Origin: Sabellastarte sp. h YS-2021
Lineage: Eukaryota; Annelida; Polychaeta; Sabellida; Sabellidae
Assembly: GCA_964017235.1 (NCBI GenBank)
Contig: OZ024936.1
Span: 50,953,028-51,017,027 of the forward strand
Length of the DNA: 64,000 nt
Direction: 5' to 3'
The translations under genes and the position numbers were made by a program. The notes under the pieces are model-generated. The model did not search any database. It was not told the origin of the DNA and saw nothing but the letters and a program-made list of their open reading frames with translations. Positions 52,470 to 62,462 of this stretch are shown here, in pieces. Each line of letters opens with the position of its first letter. Positions within the stretch are counted from its first letter, which is position 1.

Positions 52470-53299
52470 GTATGTGACAGCAAAAAAAACAGCGATTTGT
52501 TGAGCTAAATATAAATTATAGTAAGGCCAAAAGCAACTACAAGAAGTTTGTTTTCTTTTGTACACCAGCAGTGCTATTTGAGTATCATTTTACAGCAACA
52601 AATAGTTGATGAATTCAATTTATATCCTGTGAATGGACTACTTAATAATGTAATTGATACGTTATTTTAAATTAGTATTTTTATTATCTAAAATTTTATA
52701 GTCATTGAAAGACAAGCTTATTTTACCATTACTACAATGTTTGGATCCATGAAGTCAGGCAACACCGCAACAGTAATAATGTTTTATCCATGATAGCACA
52801 GGAAAAGGTGTATGGAGATGAGGATGTAAGAGCTTTAAGATTTTTACAATTTATTCTCCCCAAAAAATTTATGTGCTAGAAGTGTACACATTACACAATG
52901 TAATTATTATAAACTGTATCTTTGTAATATTTGAGAATTTACCTCATTTCCTGTATAGTTAACTATATTGATTCCAAAAAAGATTAATAAATAATAAAAA
53001 ATGCAGAATTTTCAAAGGTCCCAATTTCAATTTAGTTTCAGTGTCTTAAGGTTTCTGATTGATATTACTTAAAATAATGATCAGATCTTCATTAATTTTT
53101 GTATATGGGTATGGCCTGGCCAAAGGAGAAAGTGATTACATTGTCAGGAAGATCCAGATCATATTCTGGATCTAAACACAATCCTGAGTTTTCAGACACC
53201 CTGGCAGAGGTCTGCACTCTATGAGTGCTTTCTAGTTAAGAATAAGTTCATAATATGGGTTCATGTGTCTGTCTTTTTAAAAGACTTTTCTTGTTTCAG
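52470..53299. other. Intron with family I 3' end
   Basis: 53190-53232 reads GGCAGAGGTCT, hairpin GCACTC-TAT-GAGTGC (53213-53227), TTTCTAG, then TT. This is the 3' end of the short family seen at 24884, with the sequence from about 53105 (GGCCTGGCCAAAGGAG) as its body. The rest is AT-rich. Confidence 0.55.
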
Positions 53300-53452
53300 G
53301 GCCCTGCTGAAGGCTCACCTTGCTGCAAAGAGTGGCACTCCACAACTGAGGTCTCTAGCTTACATCGGTGCGCCAGTGAAAAGGAGCAGCAACACAGATG
53401 CCAAGCTCGACCTGGAGTCAATGGCTGCAGATTACAAACACAGGGCAGCCAG
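53300..53452 (+). CDS. Acyl-CoA oxidase exon (ALLKAHLAAK)
   Basis: 153 nt, acceptor TTGTTTCAG, donor AG|GTAAAC. ALLKAHLAAKSGTPQLRSLA then YIGAPVKRSSNTDAKLDLES, ending DYKHRAAR. It aligns with the variable linker between the catalytic segment and the C-terminal helical domain, shorter than in vertebrates; only the start and the RAAR end are well conserved. Confidence 0.9.
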
Positions 53453-54224
53453 GTAAACTAAACTCACATTTAAAGAAAAATATGTATGTGAGTCTTGCCT
53501 TGGTGGATTTCCAAATGAAGATCCTATTAGTAACCACTTCTTCATCAGTTGCCCTTTGTATGCCAACATCAGGCATGATCTCTTAGAATCCCTTCACTTT
53601 ATACAAGGCCAAATAACAATAAATGCCAATTTACTCCTACACGGAAGCAGAAATTTAAAATTTGATCAAAATAAAGTTATTATAAATGCAGCCCATAAAT
53701 TTATTGCTCAAAGCAAGCGGTTTTAATTGTGCAAGGTATTCATGATGTGATAGTGCAGTCTCATTTCATTTATCATTGTAAATAAATCCCATTGTGCAAG
53801 AAGGCCTGATATAATTGTTAAATCAATTGTTGCCTAATTGTGAATAAAATATGTTTAAATTAAACTGGGGCAGCCAGGTAGCAAACTGGGCACACCACCT
53901 TATTCCGTTTTAAATTTTGGGCTATTCTTATCAAATTAACTTAGCTTTTATGACAATTTGAAGATATATTCTATCTAATCTTTTGAAGAATTCTTGCTTC
54001 TTGTTACTCAGTTTTAAGGATTTTAGACTGGATTTATTTTTCACATTTTTAATGTGTCACCTTTTATATCTGTGTTATTATATTAACTGGGTTAGTACAC
54101 AAAGAGAGTTTTCACTGGATCAGTGCAAAAAAAGGTGAATTTAGCAGTTGGTTTTCACTGCTTTTATTCAATGTTTTTAAACTCAGATGTTCCACTTATC
54201 TCACCTGTACTATGTCTCCATCAG
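53453..54224. other. Intron, no gene seen
   Basis: AT-rich. GGGCAGCCAGGTA is repeated at 53443 and 53870, a small exon-end echo. No element ends recognised. Confidence 0.5.
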
Positions 54225-54330
54225 ATTAGTACAAAAGGCAGGTGTAAAGTACGAGAAGCTCGTTGCCAGTGGTCACCCTGACTGGGAAGCCAGAAATATG
54301 TCAGCAGTGGACTTTGTGAAAGCTTCCAAA
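54225..54330 (+). CDS. Acyl-CoA oxidase exon (C-terminal helical domain 1)
   Basis: 106 nt, acceptor CTCCATCAG, donor AAA|GTAAGT. LVQKAGVKYEKLVASGHPDW then EARNMSAVDFVKASK. Matches the start of the ACOX C-terminal alpha domain (pattern W..N..S.D.V.ASK). Confidence 0.93.
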
Positions 54331-55044
54331 GTAAGTTCAGTTGGGGCTTTATAAAAGTTTATTCTGAAAATGTTGGAATTAGAAAGGTTCCAAAATAAGT
54401 TTGTTTTAAAGGGTCATAGTAACCTATATAGTGCATAATTTTCATGTTTAAAGCAAAGACAGGTTTATGTAATTAATGAGCTCTAATATATTTACAGCAT
54501 TGAGAAATCTTATAAATCTGGAAATAAACAATAAAGTGACAGGAATCTCATGAAGTAGTGTATGTTTATTAAAAAAATTGTTAACCTGATGAAAGGCCAA
54601 TATTTAAGATATAGTGTCTATAATGGGTTAGTGATTATTATTATTTAGACAGTTAGACAGGTGATATTACAGCTATAATAATTTTGGATTGCACTGAAAT
54701 ACAACACAACAAAGTCTTTCAAATCAGTTATAGGGTGCTTTTTTGGGCTGGAACCCACAAGGGTTTAGTATAAAGGAAACTTTATTAAATAAGAATTGTA
54801 TAAACTTTAATAAAAAAATCATTGAAGTCAGTAAAGTTTTACCAGGCTCTAGGCTTTTGCCAAGTAGTAGTTAATATTAAAGTAATGGATATTGTAAGTT
54901 ATTATAATTAAAAATTCAAATAAGAAACAATTTTGATCAGTATTTTCAGACATATGGTTACCAGTATTAAATCAGTAAAAAATGGTAAATATACGTAACA
55001 TAAATTTTAATGAAAATCACTAAAGTTTGAATCGCATTTTGTAG

Positions 55045-55191
55045 GCCCATGCCCACCAGTGGCTAGTTCAGAACAATGTGGACACACTGAAAAAACTAGA
55101 CTGCTCAGCCCCGGTCAGAAAAGTGCTGGTCACTCTGGCACAACTTTACTGTGCTCATGGGATAGTTGAAAACTCAGGAGACTTCTTAGAG
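55045..55191 (+). CDS. Acyl-CoA oxidase exon (C-terminal helical domain 2)
   Basis: 147 nt, phase 0 both sides, acceptor ATTTTGTAG, donor GAG|GTAATG. AHAHQWLVQNNVDTLKKLDC then VRKVLVTLAQLYCAHGIVEN, ending SGDFLE. LA.LY...GI..N.GDFL is the hallmark of the ACOX C-terminal domain. The intron before it (54331-55044) shows nothing else. Confidence 0.95.
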
Positions 55192-56082
55192 GTAATGTAA
55201 AAAAGAACAATTGTTCAAGCTAATTCCTGGAAATGTCAGCTGAGAGAGTGCTCAGTTGGGGGCGATCTATTCTCATTTTTTCACAGAATAACAGACAGTC
55301 TGTAGTTGTAGATTCTTGTCTCGCTCTCATTGACTGAGTCTTTACAGAGTCATTGACTTGTTACCTGAGGTTGAAGCACTGAGATTGAAGCATATCATTC
55401 CAGCTGATTTATGAAAATGTCAACTGACAGACTGCTTAGTCAGGACTCTATTCTTGTTCTGATAAATATGTATTTTAAGATGGGTACATATCTTCACAGC
55501 ATTGACTTGTTATGTGAACTAACTATGAGTAATCCATGCAAGCATATCATTCAAGCTGATTTATTTGAATGTCAGCTGACAAAGTGCTCAGTCAGGGCTA
55601 GTGGTGTCATCGTCTGGGAATATGAGGTCTCAATACTGTGAACAAAACCGTGAGCGATATTGTGGTGCCATCATTTCACAAGTTCAACCTAAATTTGCTC
55701 TTAAAATAATGTGCATTGATAACTTACACTGAAATAAAATAGATTTTATGTTTCATTTGTGCTGACAGTTGTTAAAATGGTGAATATTTGAAGCAATAAA
55801 AAGTAAACAGGAATTGGAAAGAGTCATCACCATGGTTATGTCAAAAATCAAAACAAAACCGCATAAAAGAAGAAATTAGATGAATATTTCACCATATTTT
55901 TATGAAGTCCCTTCCAAAATAAGCTAAAGTTAATGCTTGAATATATTATGAGATGCATCGCAGGTGATCATTAATTCTCGATTATCATCCATTTTTTCAT
56001 CACCAGTGAATCTGCAATATCACCGCCCATGATGAAACCACCAGTCAGGTCTCTCTATATTCTTGTCCTTTATTCTTCACAG
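55192..56082. repeat. Intron with three-fold repeat and a pseudo-exon fragment
   Basis: Three diverged copies of AAGCTGATTTATTTGAATGT followed by CAGCTGACAAAGTGCTCAGT at about 55218, 55399 and 55552. The middle copy continues into GATGGGTACATATCTTCACAGCATTGAC at 55479-55506, a decayed copy of the first part of the next exon (56083) without an acceptor. Confidence 0.65.
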
Positions 56083-56192
56083 GATGGGTACATGTCTTCA
56101 CAGCAAATTGACACTGTACAGGATTGCGTGTTGAACCTTCTGTCAGAGGTCAGACCTAATGCTGTTGCTCTGGTTGATTCCTTTGACTTCAG
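56083..56192 (+). CDS. Acyl-CoA oxidase exon (RPNAVALVDSFDF)
   Basis: 110 nt, acceptor ATTCTTCACAG, donor AG|GTATAT. DGYMSSQQIDTVQDCVLNLL then SEVRPNAVALVDSFDFR. The R.(D/N)AVALVD.FDF motif is nearly universal in ACOX1. A decayed copy of its beginning lies in the preceding intron. Confidence 0.96.
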
Positions 56193-57014
56193 GTATATAT
56201 ATTTCATAAACATTTTCATCATTTGTAATTTATTAAAAGAATCAATATATTCTATGTACAGATATCTTTGTGGTTAATTAAATGCATAGTTGTCTAATTA
56301 TTACTTTGGACTTGAGGTCTGGGCCTTAAGTGGGAGAGTTGGTAGTTGCTTGCAAATGCTTGATAGTTTTCAGTGCATAATCCTTACCAACCAGTACGCA
56401 TTTCTTTCCTCCACCCCATCAGCTTCTCATCACAATTATATCATCAGTGATGTATTGATAGCTAAGTCTCAAATCAATCACTTTGTGAATCTCTGCAATG
56501 AACCTTATCTCTGGTCATGTGTTTACAAAGCTATTTTAGGTGAATAATTACAAAACTGCTGATACCTACCAAGAAAAGAGTATTTTTTTTCTCAAGTCAC
56601 TCAATCTTTATCGAGTACTCAAGTACTCCTAACTGCTGTAGTTTTACTGCCCTTAGTTGCCCCATTTCCTCAGACAAATTTAGTTATGGAGGATTGTTAG
56701 GCTGGTAGCTTGTATGGGATTGCTTCTCAGTCATATGCAAACATTTTTGACATTGCCATGATGGCAACATCTACAAAAAAATTCTCCACGTTGTTTCCAC
56801 TCATTTAAAGAAAGAGAATTTAATATATCTCAGTCATATTTGGCATGGAAACTTGCATGCCTAAGTTACATACTTTCAGAAGATTCACACAATGGGCATT
56901 AAACATGATGTGTTTTTTTTGTTTTTTTGCCTTTCTGTAATTTTTCCATGATTGTTCCAGTCAATTTCAACAGTGCAGCCAACTTCTAGTTTTAAATGAT
57001 TTTTTATTTTTCAG
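56193..57014. other. Intron with SINE fragment
   Basis: 56316-56420 (GGGAGAGTTGGTAGTTGCTTG, then CCAACCAGTACGCATTTCTTTCC) matches the body of the SINEs at 26480 and 27071, without tRNA head or tail. CAAAACTGCTGATAC recurs at 56551, showing that the motif near the alternative exons is not exclusive to them. The rest is AT-rich. Confidence 0.55.
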
Positions 57015-57111
57015 AGATGAGATCCTGAGCAGTGTTTTGGGAAGATATGATGGAAATGTGTATGAGAACTTGTACAAATGGGCCAAGGATTCACCCCTCA
57101 ACAAGACTGAG
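57015..57111 (+). CDS. Acyl-CoA oxidase exon ([12 protein letters not shown])
   Basis: 97 nt, acceptor TATTTTTCAG, donor [29 protein letters not shown] then [30 protein letters not shown] is a highly conserved C-terminal ACOX1 block. Confidence 0.97.
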
Positions 57112-57893
57112 GTAACATAATGAACTAGAAAGCACTTGTATAGTGCAGACCTCCGCCAGGGCATGTTTCTGAAAATTCCAGAAATGTAATTACTTCTTCC
57201 TTTGGTCAGGTCCCAGCCACATAAATAAAAACTACTAGTTGAGGTAAAAATTGTAATGTTTACTTTTAATATCACCCGACAGTATCGAATGCTCAGTACA
57301 GAGAATACATCCAAAATTATTATGCAACATTCTTGTCAGCTTTATTACAGTAAATAGCCTTATGGAATTCTTATTTAATTTAATGCTTATTAATGTAACA
57401 TCACCAATGTTCTGATCTGGCCTTCGTGGATGCAAGTCCCTTTTGGGATGCTTGTTTGAACACAGGAGAAATTCATGTGGATTGGGCCGCGGGCTCCCAC
57501 ATTTTCTATTGCTTTCTCGCGCTTAACTCAGCAACCACTTGAAATGAAATTATTCAAATTATAACACAACAAAAAGAAGCTGTGTAAAAATACCTTTTTA
57601 GTGATACATATATGTATGAACTATAAAGAACTCAATGTAAGGTGTGGATCTCTCCCAGCAGGGTGTTTCCAAAAAATCAGGATTTTTTTTTGTATCCAGA
57701 ATATGATTCAGATCTTTCCTAAACTTTAATCGCTTATTCCTTTTTACAAGCCCTACCTAAAAAAAGAGAATGTCATAAAGATCTATTTCATTACCTTTGG
57801 AGTCATCACAAACACAAACAAAACCACTTATTACTTTGAAAATTTAAAAACTTAAAATGAATGTTTTTGTTCCTCTGTTCCAGGTTCACAGCT
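57112..57893. other. Last intron, with family I and D fragments
   Basis: 57121-57163 is a reverse-strand family I 3' end (CTAGAAAGCACT, TGTAT, AGTGCAGACCTCCGCC). 57434-57545 carries a D-type head (AAGTCCC-TTTT-GGGATGCTTG) and leader (CCCACATTTTCTATTGC), as at 29689, then stops. No gene seen. Confidence 0.55.
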
Positions 57894-57952
57894 CTTTCGT
57901 CAAGTACATGAAACCACTGCGAGAAGAAATGAAGGCCAATTCAAAGTTGTAG
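57894..57952 (+). CDS. Acyl-CoA oxidase terminal exon with SKL
   Basis: 59 nt including the stop. Acceptor CTGTTCCAG. VHSSFVKYMKPLREEMKANSKL then TAG (57950-57952). The final Ser-Lys-Leu is the canonical type 1 peroxisomal targeting signal read by PEX5, fixing the protein in the peroxisome matrix, where it would perform the first, H2O2-producing step of fatty acyl-CoA beta-oxidation. Confidence 0.97.
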
Positions 57953-58380
57953 GAAATTGATAACGTGCATTGAATTAATAACCTAAGTCATTCCAGTGGA
58001 TCAGAATTGTGCACTGTCTTATAAAAATTCAAAATGCAGAGAATAATAAGAAATTAGAAAAAAAACAACTTGTCTGCCTTTACTTGAATCTGGTGTTATT
58101 TGATTAAACCATTTATATATTCAAATTAGTTTTTTGCAAGAGTAAGCAGACTGAAATTCACTCGAGAGGAAATGTCCTTCAATTTCCTGAACTTGTGGGG
58201 AATTCTTCACACATTTGTGGTTGCCATAGATACAAAATTTGTAAAAATTTTGATTGTTTTATGATCTACTTTTAAATGCTGTCTCCTATTGGTGAATTTG
58301 TAATTTCTTACTCTATATAACATGTGAACACTAAAATCTTGTATAATATTTTTTACAAAAATAAATTTGAAAGGTCAGAA
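57953..58380 (+). other. 3' untranslated region and polyadenylation signal
   Basis: AT-rich trailer. AATAAA at 58360-58365, about 410 bases after the stop, is the first good canonical signal in a plausible context (followed by a T/G-rich stretch at 58379-58390). 58381-58957 holds AT-rich flank with nothing recognised. Confidence 0.55.
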
Positions 58381-58957
58381 TCCTTTGTAAGTTGAATAAG
58401 GTGATTATTCTAAACAAATGTGTCTAAGACTTTACCCACTCAACAGGCTTTAGGCAATATATACCAGTACGTTTAACAAATAAAAATAATGAGGTCAAGG
58501 CAGACGTTTTACTGACCTTTGACCTAATTAGAATTCCTGGTTAATTAGTATTGGTATTTTTCTGGTATGTAGAGGTTCAACATAGTAGGGTTCAGTCACA
58601 CCATCATCTGGCTGTTTTATGGCATCTTTAGTAGATGAGTGGTTATATTGAGATTTTCTCATCTTTTTGTCAAAGCATTTATAATTAAAATTAATAAATG
58701 TAAAAGGTCCAACTGGAGTCATATTTTATACAAACATTAAAAATGTGCAGTGTGTACACCAATCATTTAAAGCTCATTTATAGGACTATGCTAAAAATAT
58801 GTACAAATGTTAATCGTTGGTCCTAATACTTGGTGAATGGTTATTTGTTGTCAATTAATCTATTATAAAATCTGGCGTTAATACATTTTTGTGATGAATT
58901 AATATATTAAAATGCTACACAATTATTACATAGTGTACTGCAAAGCAGTTATTGGTT

Positions 58958-59058
58958 ATCTCTGCTGGGATTTCAATCCTGTGGTCTTTGGTTTACACAC
59001 AGGAATAAACACAAGTCTAGCTCCAAACCAGCTGAGCTAGCTACAGGGGAACCCCTCA
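58958..59058 (-). repeat. tRNA-like sequence (SINE head or tRNA pseudogene)
   Basis: On the minus strand it reads TAGCTCAGCTGGTTTGGAGC (box A like), then ACCACAGGATTGAAATCCC (box B like). The spacing is too long for an intact tRNA and the cloverleaf does not close, so a SINE-type tRNA relic is likelier. Confidence 0.5.
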
Positions 59059-59072
59059 AAGTGCAGGTGTTA

Positions 59073-59297
59073 GAGTAAGAAATCTAATATTCGCCACATA
59101 TCTGAAATTCGCCACATGTGAAAATACTAATAAAATAAATGAATTGTGTTGAGATTTGTTGACTGTATAGTAAATTAAGGCATTTTGAACTAAAAAATAC
59201 CAATTTTTAGACAAAAACATCATTTTCTTCATAAAATGAACTAAGGTTTTAGAGGTGGCGAATTTTAGATTCCTGGCGAATTTTAGATTTCTTACTC
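59073..59297 (-). mobile_element. TA-flanked MITE, copy 2
   Basis: Same element as 25297-25525 in opposite orientation: GAGTAAGAAATCTAATATTC at the left, GAATTTTAGATTTCTTACTC at the right, TA on both sides (59071-59072, 59298-59299). 225 bp, no ORF. Confidence 0.85.
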
Positions 59298-59539
59298 TAA
59301 CAAGAACTGATGTATGTGAGGATATTACAATATAGATTAGGTGAAGCTAGAGGATCATCAGGCCAAATAGCCTCACATATATGCTCACCAATACTGGTTG
59401 CTTGGTTTGAAAACATGTTGACATACCTGAATATATTTCCAAATATTCTTGTCGGAAAATGCACATCAGATTTCAATGACAATCCCTGAATAGTTCAAAT
59501 GGTGTGGCTTAAAACACGTTATTCTGATAATTTATGGGA

Positions 59540-59690
59540 CTAGTTGTAAAGTCTGGCATTTAATTCACATGGTTCTGACCCATGTGGCCGTGGGTTTGAG
59601 TCCAGATAATGACAATACTGAAGATATAACGTCTTAATATGACCTCGGCTCTGGAAAGGGATGTTACAAACATTGACCTTTGGAAGAGTC
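59540..59690 (+). repeat. Possible tRNA-derived SINE relic
   Basis: CCGTGGGTTTGAGTCCAGAT (about 59589-59608) looks like a box B, and GTTCTGACCCATGTGG precedes it. The following 59630-59840 sequence loosely parallels 58740-58910 (TGTACA..TG.TAA, TTATAAAA.CTGG, GGTATATTAAAAT), suggesting an old duplication. Weak. Confidence 0.3.
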
Positions 59691-59907
59691 ACAAAAAGTG
59701 TACATATGCTAACTTTTGGTGCAGATACTTTCGTGGATTTTTTTTTCTATTTAGTAAATGTATTATAAAACCTGGAATCAGGAAGCACATGTGAGGAATT
59801 GGTATATTAAAATTTTTATAATTATTATAGTTGTTAGAGATTTAGAGACTAGAAAGGGCTGTGTACAACCCTGAATATGACTAGTCAGTTGTGTTACAAT
59901 TTGGATA

Positions 59908-62462
59908 ATTGTATCCACCGGAAGCATCCGGTGGATACTTTGGTTTAGCGTCCGCTACGCCGCCGCCGCCACGCGTAGAGAGATTTTCGGCGTTAACGCT
60001 CTAAGAGGAAAACAACAGCAGCTAGGTTCACCAAATTTGCAGGATATCTTCATTGGGGGGTAAGCTTCTCTGGGAAGGAAAATAGCCTCATTCTGAAAAA
60101 CAAGATGGCCGCCACGGGCATTTCTTTGAAAATAATCTACATTTTTCTACTGGCTGTTCCTCATAGGTAGAAGGTTGAATCTCTTCATAGGTGATATGTA
60201 TGACACATATACATGTCCTCTATAACCTTGCACACATTTGACCTTGAAGCTCCTAATTCAAGATCATCCACAGAGTGCCGAAGTAACCCACATAGCGGTC
60301 TTTAAAAGTGCCTATATCTCCCTTATTATTGGTCCTAGAGGTTTGCAATGTGAAGCCAACCTATAGGAAATCATGTGCTGCAAATCTTCTGATGTGGTCA
60401 CATTTGACCTTGGACCCCTCCTTCAAGGTCAAACGAGGATAGCCAAACTTAAAAGTGCTTATAACTCGCTTATTATCGATCCTAGAGGTTTGGGACAGTA
60501 AACCAACATATAGGAAATCATGGGCTGGGAATCTTTTGGCGTGGTCGGATTTGACCTTGGGCCCCTCCTTCAAGGTCAAACAAGGACAGCCAAACTTAAA
60601 AGTGCTAATAGCTCGCTTATTATTGGTCCTAGAGGTTTGGGATGGTAAACCAACCTATAGGAAATCATGGGCTGGGAATCTTTTGGTGTGGTCGGATTTG
60701 ACCTTGGGCCCCTCCTTCAAGGTCAAACGAGGATAGCCAAAGGTAAAAGTGCCTATAACTCGCTTATTATTGGTCCTAGAGGTTTGGGACAGTAAACCAA
60801 CATATAGAAAATCATGGGCTGGGAATCTTGTGGTGAGGTCGGATTTGACCTTGGGCCCCTCCTTCAAGGTCAAACGAGGATAGGCAAAGGTAAAAGTGCT
60901 TATAACTTGCTTATTATTGGTCCTAGAGGTTTGGGATGGTAAACCAACCTATAGGAAATCATGGGCTGGGAATCTTCTGGCGTGGTCGGATTTGACCTTG
61001 GGCCCCTCCTTCAAGGTCAAACGAGGACAGCCAAACTTAAAAGTACTTATAACTCGCTTATTATTGGTCCTAGAGGTTTGGGATGGTAAACCAGCATATA
61101 GAAAATCATGGCCTGGGAATCTTCTGGTGTGGTCGGATTTGACCTTGGGCCCCTCCTTCAAGGTCAAATGAGGATAGCAAAAGGTAAAAGTGTCTATAAC
61201 TCGCTTATTATTGGTCGTAGAGGTTTGGGATGGTAAACCAACATATAGAAAATCATGGGCTGGGAATCTTCTGGTGAGGTCGGATTTGACCTTGGGCCTC
61301 TCATTCAAGGTCAAACGAGGGCAGCCAAACTTAAAAGTGCTTATAACTCGCTTATTATTGGTCCTAGAGGTTTGGGATGGTAAACCAGCATATAGAAAAT
61401 CATGGGCTGGGAATCTTCTGGTGTGGTCGGATTTGACCTTGGGCCCCTCCTTCAAGGTCAAATGAGGATAGCCAAGCTTAAAAGTGCTTATAACTCGCTT
61501 ATTATCGATCCTAGAGGTTTGGGATGGTAAACCAACATACAGGAAATCATGGGCGGGTAATCTTTTGCCATGGTCAGATTTGACCTTGGGCCCCTCCTTC
61601 AAGGTCAAGTGTGAGGACAGCCAAACTTAAAAGTGCTTATCACTTGCTTATTATTGGTCCTAGAGATTTGGGATGGTAACCCAACATATAGGAAATCATG
61701 GGCTGGGAATCTTCTGGTGTGGTCGGATTTGACCTTGGGCCCCTTCTTCGAGGTAAAATGAGGACAGCCAAACTTAAAAGTGCTTATAACTCGCTTATTA
61801 TTGGTCCTAGAGGTTTGGGATGGTAAACCAGCATATAGAAAATCATGGGCTGAGAATCTTCTGGTGTGGTCAGATTTGACCTTGGGCCCCTCCTTCAAGG
61901 TGAAATGAGGATAGCCAAAGGTAAAAGTGCTTATAACTCGCTTATTATTGGTCCTAGCTGTTTGGGATGGTAAACCAACACATTGGAAATCACGGGCTGG
62001 GAATCTTCTGGTGTGGTTTGATTTGACCTTGGGCCCCTCCTTCAAGGTCAAATGAGGACAGTCAAACTTAAAAGTGCTTATAACTCGCTTATTATTGGTC
62101 CTAGAGGTTTGGAATGGTAAAGCAACATATAGGAAATCATCTGCTGGGAATCTTCTGGTGTGGTCGGATTTGACCTTGGGGCCCCACGGTCAAGGTCAAA
62201 TGAGGACAGCCAAACTAAAAAGTGCTTATAACTCTCTTATTATTGGTCCTAGCTGTTTGGGATGGTAAACCAACATATAGGAAATCATACACTGGGAATC
62301 TTCTGGTGTGGTCGGATTTGACCATGGGCCCCCCTTCAAGGTCAAATGAGGATAGCCAAACTTAAAAGTGCTTATAACTCGCTTGTTATTGGTACTAGAG
62401 GTTTTGGTGCATTGTCTTTACGGTGGATACAATTTGCATCGGTTCTCCGATGCGCTAGGTCT
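59908..62462 (+). mobile_element. Helentron-like element, family F, with 147-bp array
   Basis: 5' head ATTGTATCCACCGG, AAGCAT, CCGGTGGATAC (palindrome), then a GC-rich leader (CGCTACGCCGCCGCCGCCAC). About 14 tandem units of 147 bp run from about 60250 to 62400 (CTTATAACTCGCTTATTATT, GGTCCTAGAGGTTTGGGATG, TTTGACCTTGGGCCCCTCCT, TCAAGGTCAAA). 3' GGTGGATACAAT (inverse of the head), hairpin GCATCGG-TTCT-CCGATGC, and terminal CTAG before TTTC (62459-62462). The long frames on both strands are repeat artefacts (147 is a multiple of three). Confidence 0.8.

Noticed and set aside
58958..59058. Functional tRNA gene on the minus strand
   Set aside because: Box A and B are recognisable but too far apart and the acceptor and D/T stems do not pair; listed as a relic.
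60361..62268. Several 70-220-codon frames on both strands
   Set aside because: They arise from 147-bp tandem units (a multiple of three) in the F element and are not conserved domains.
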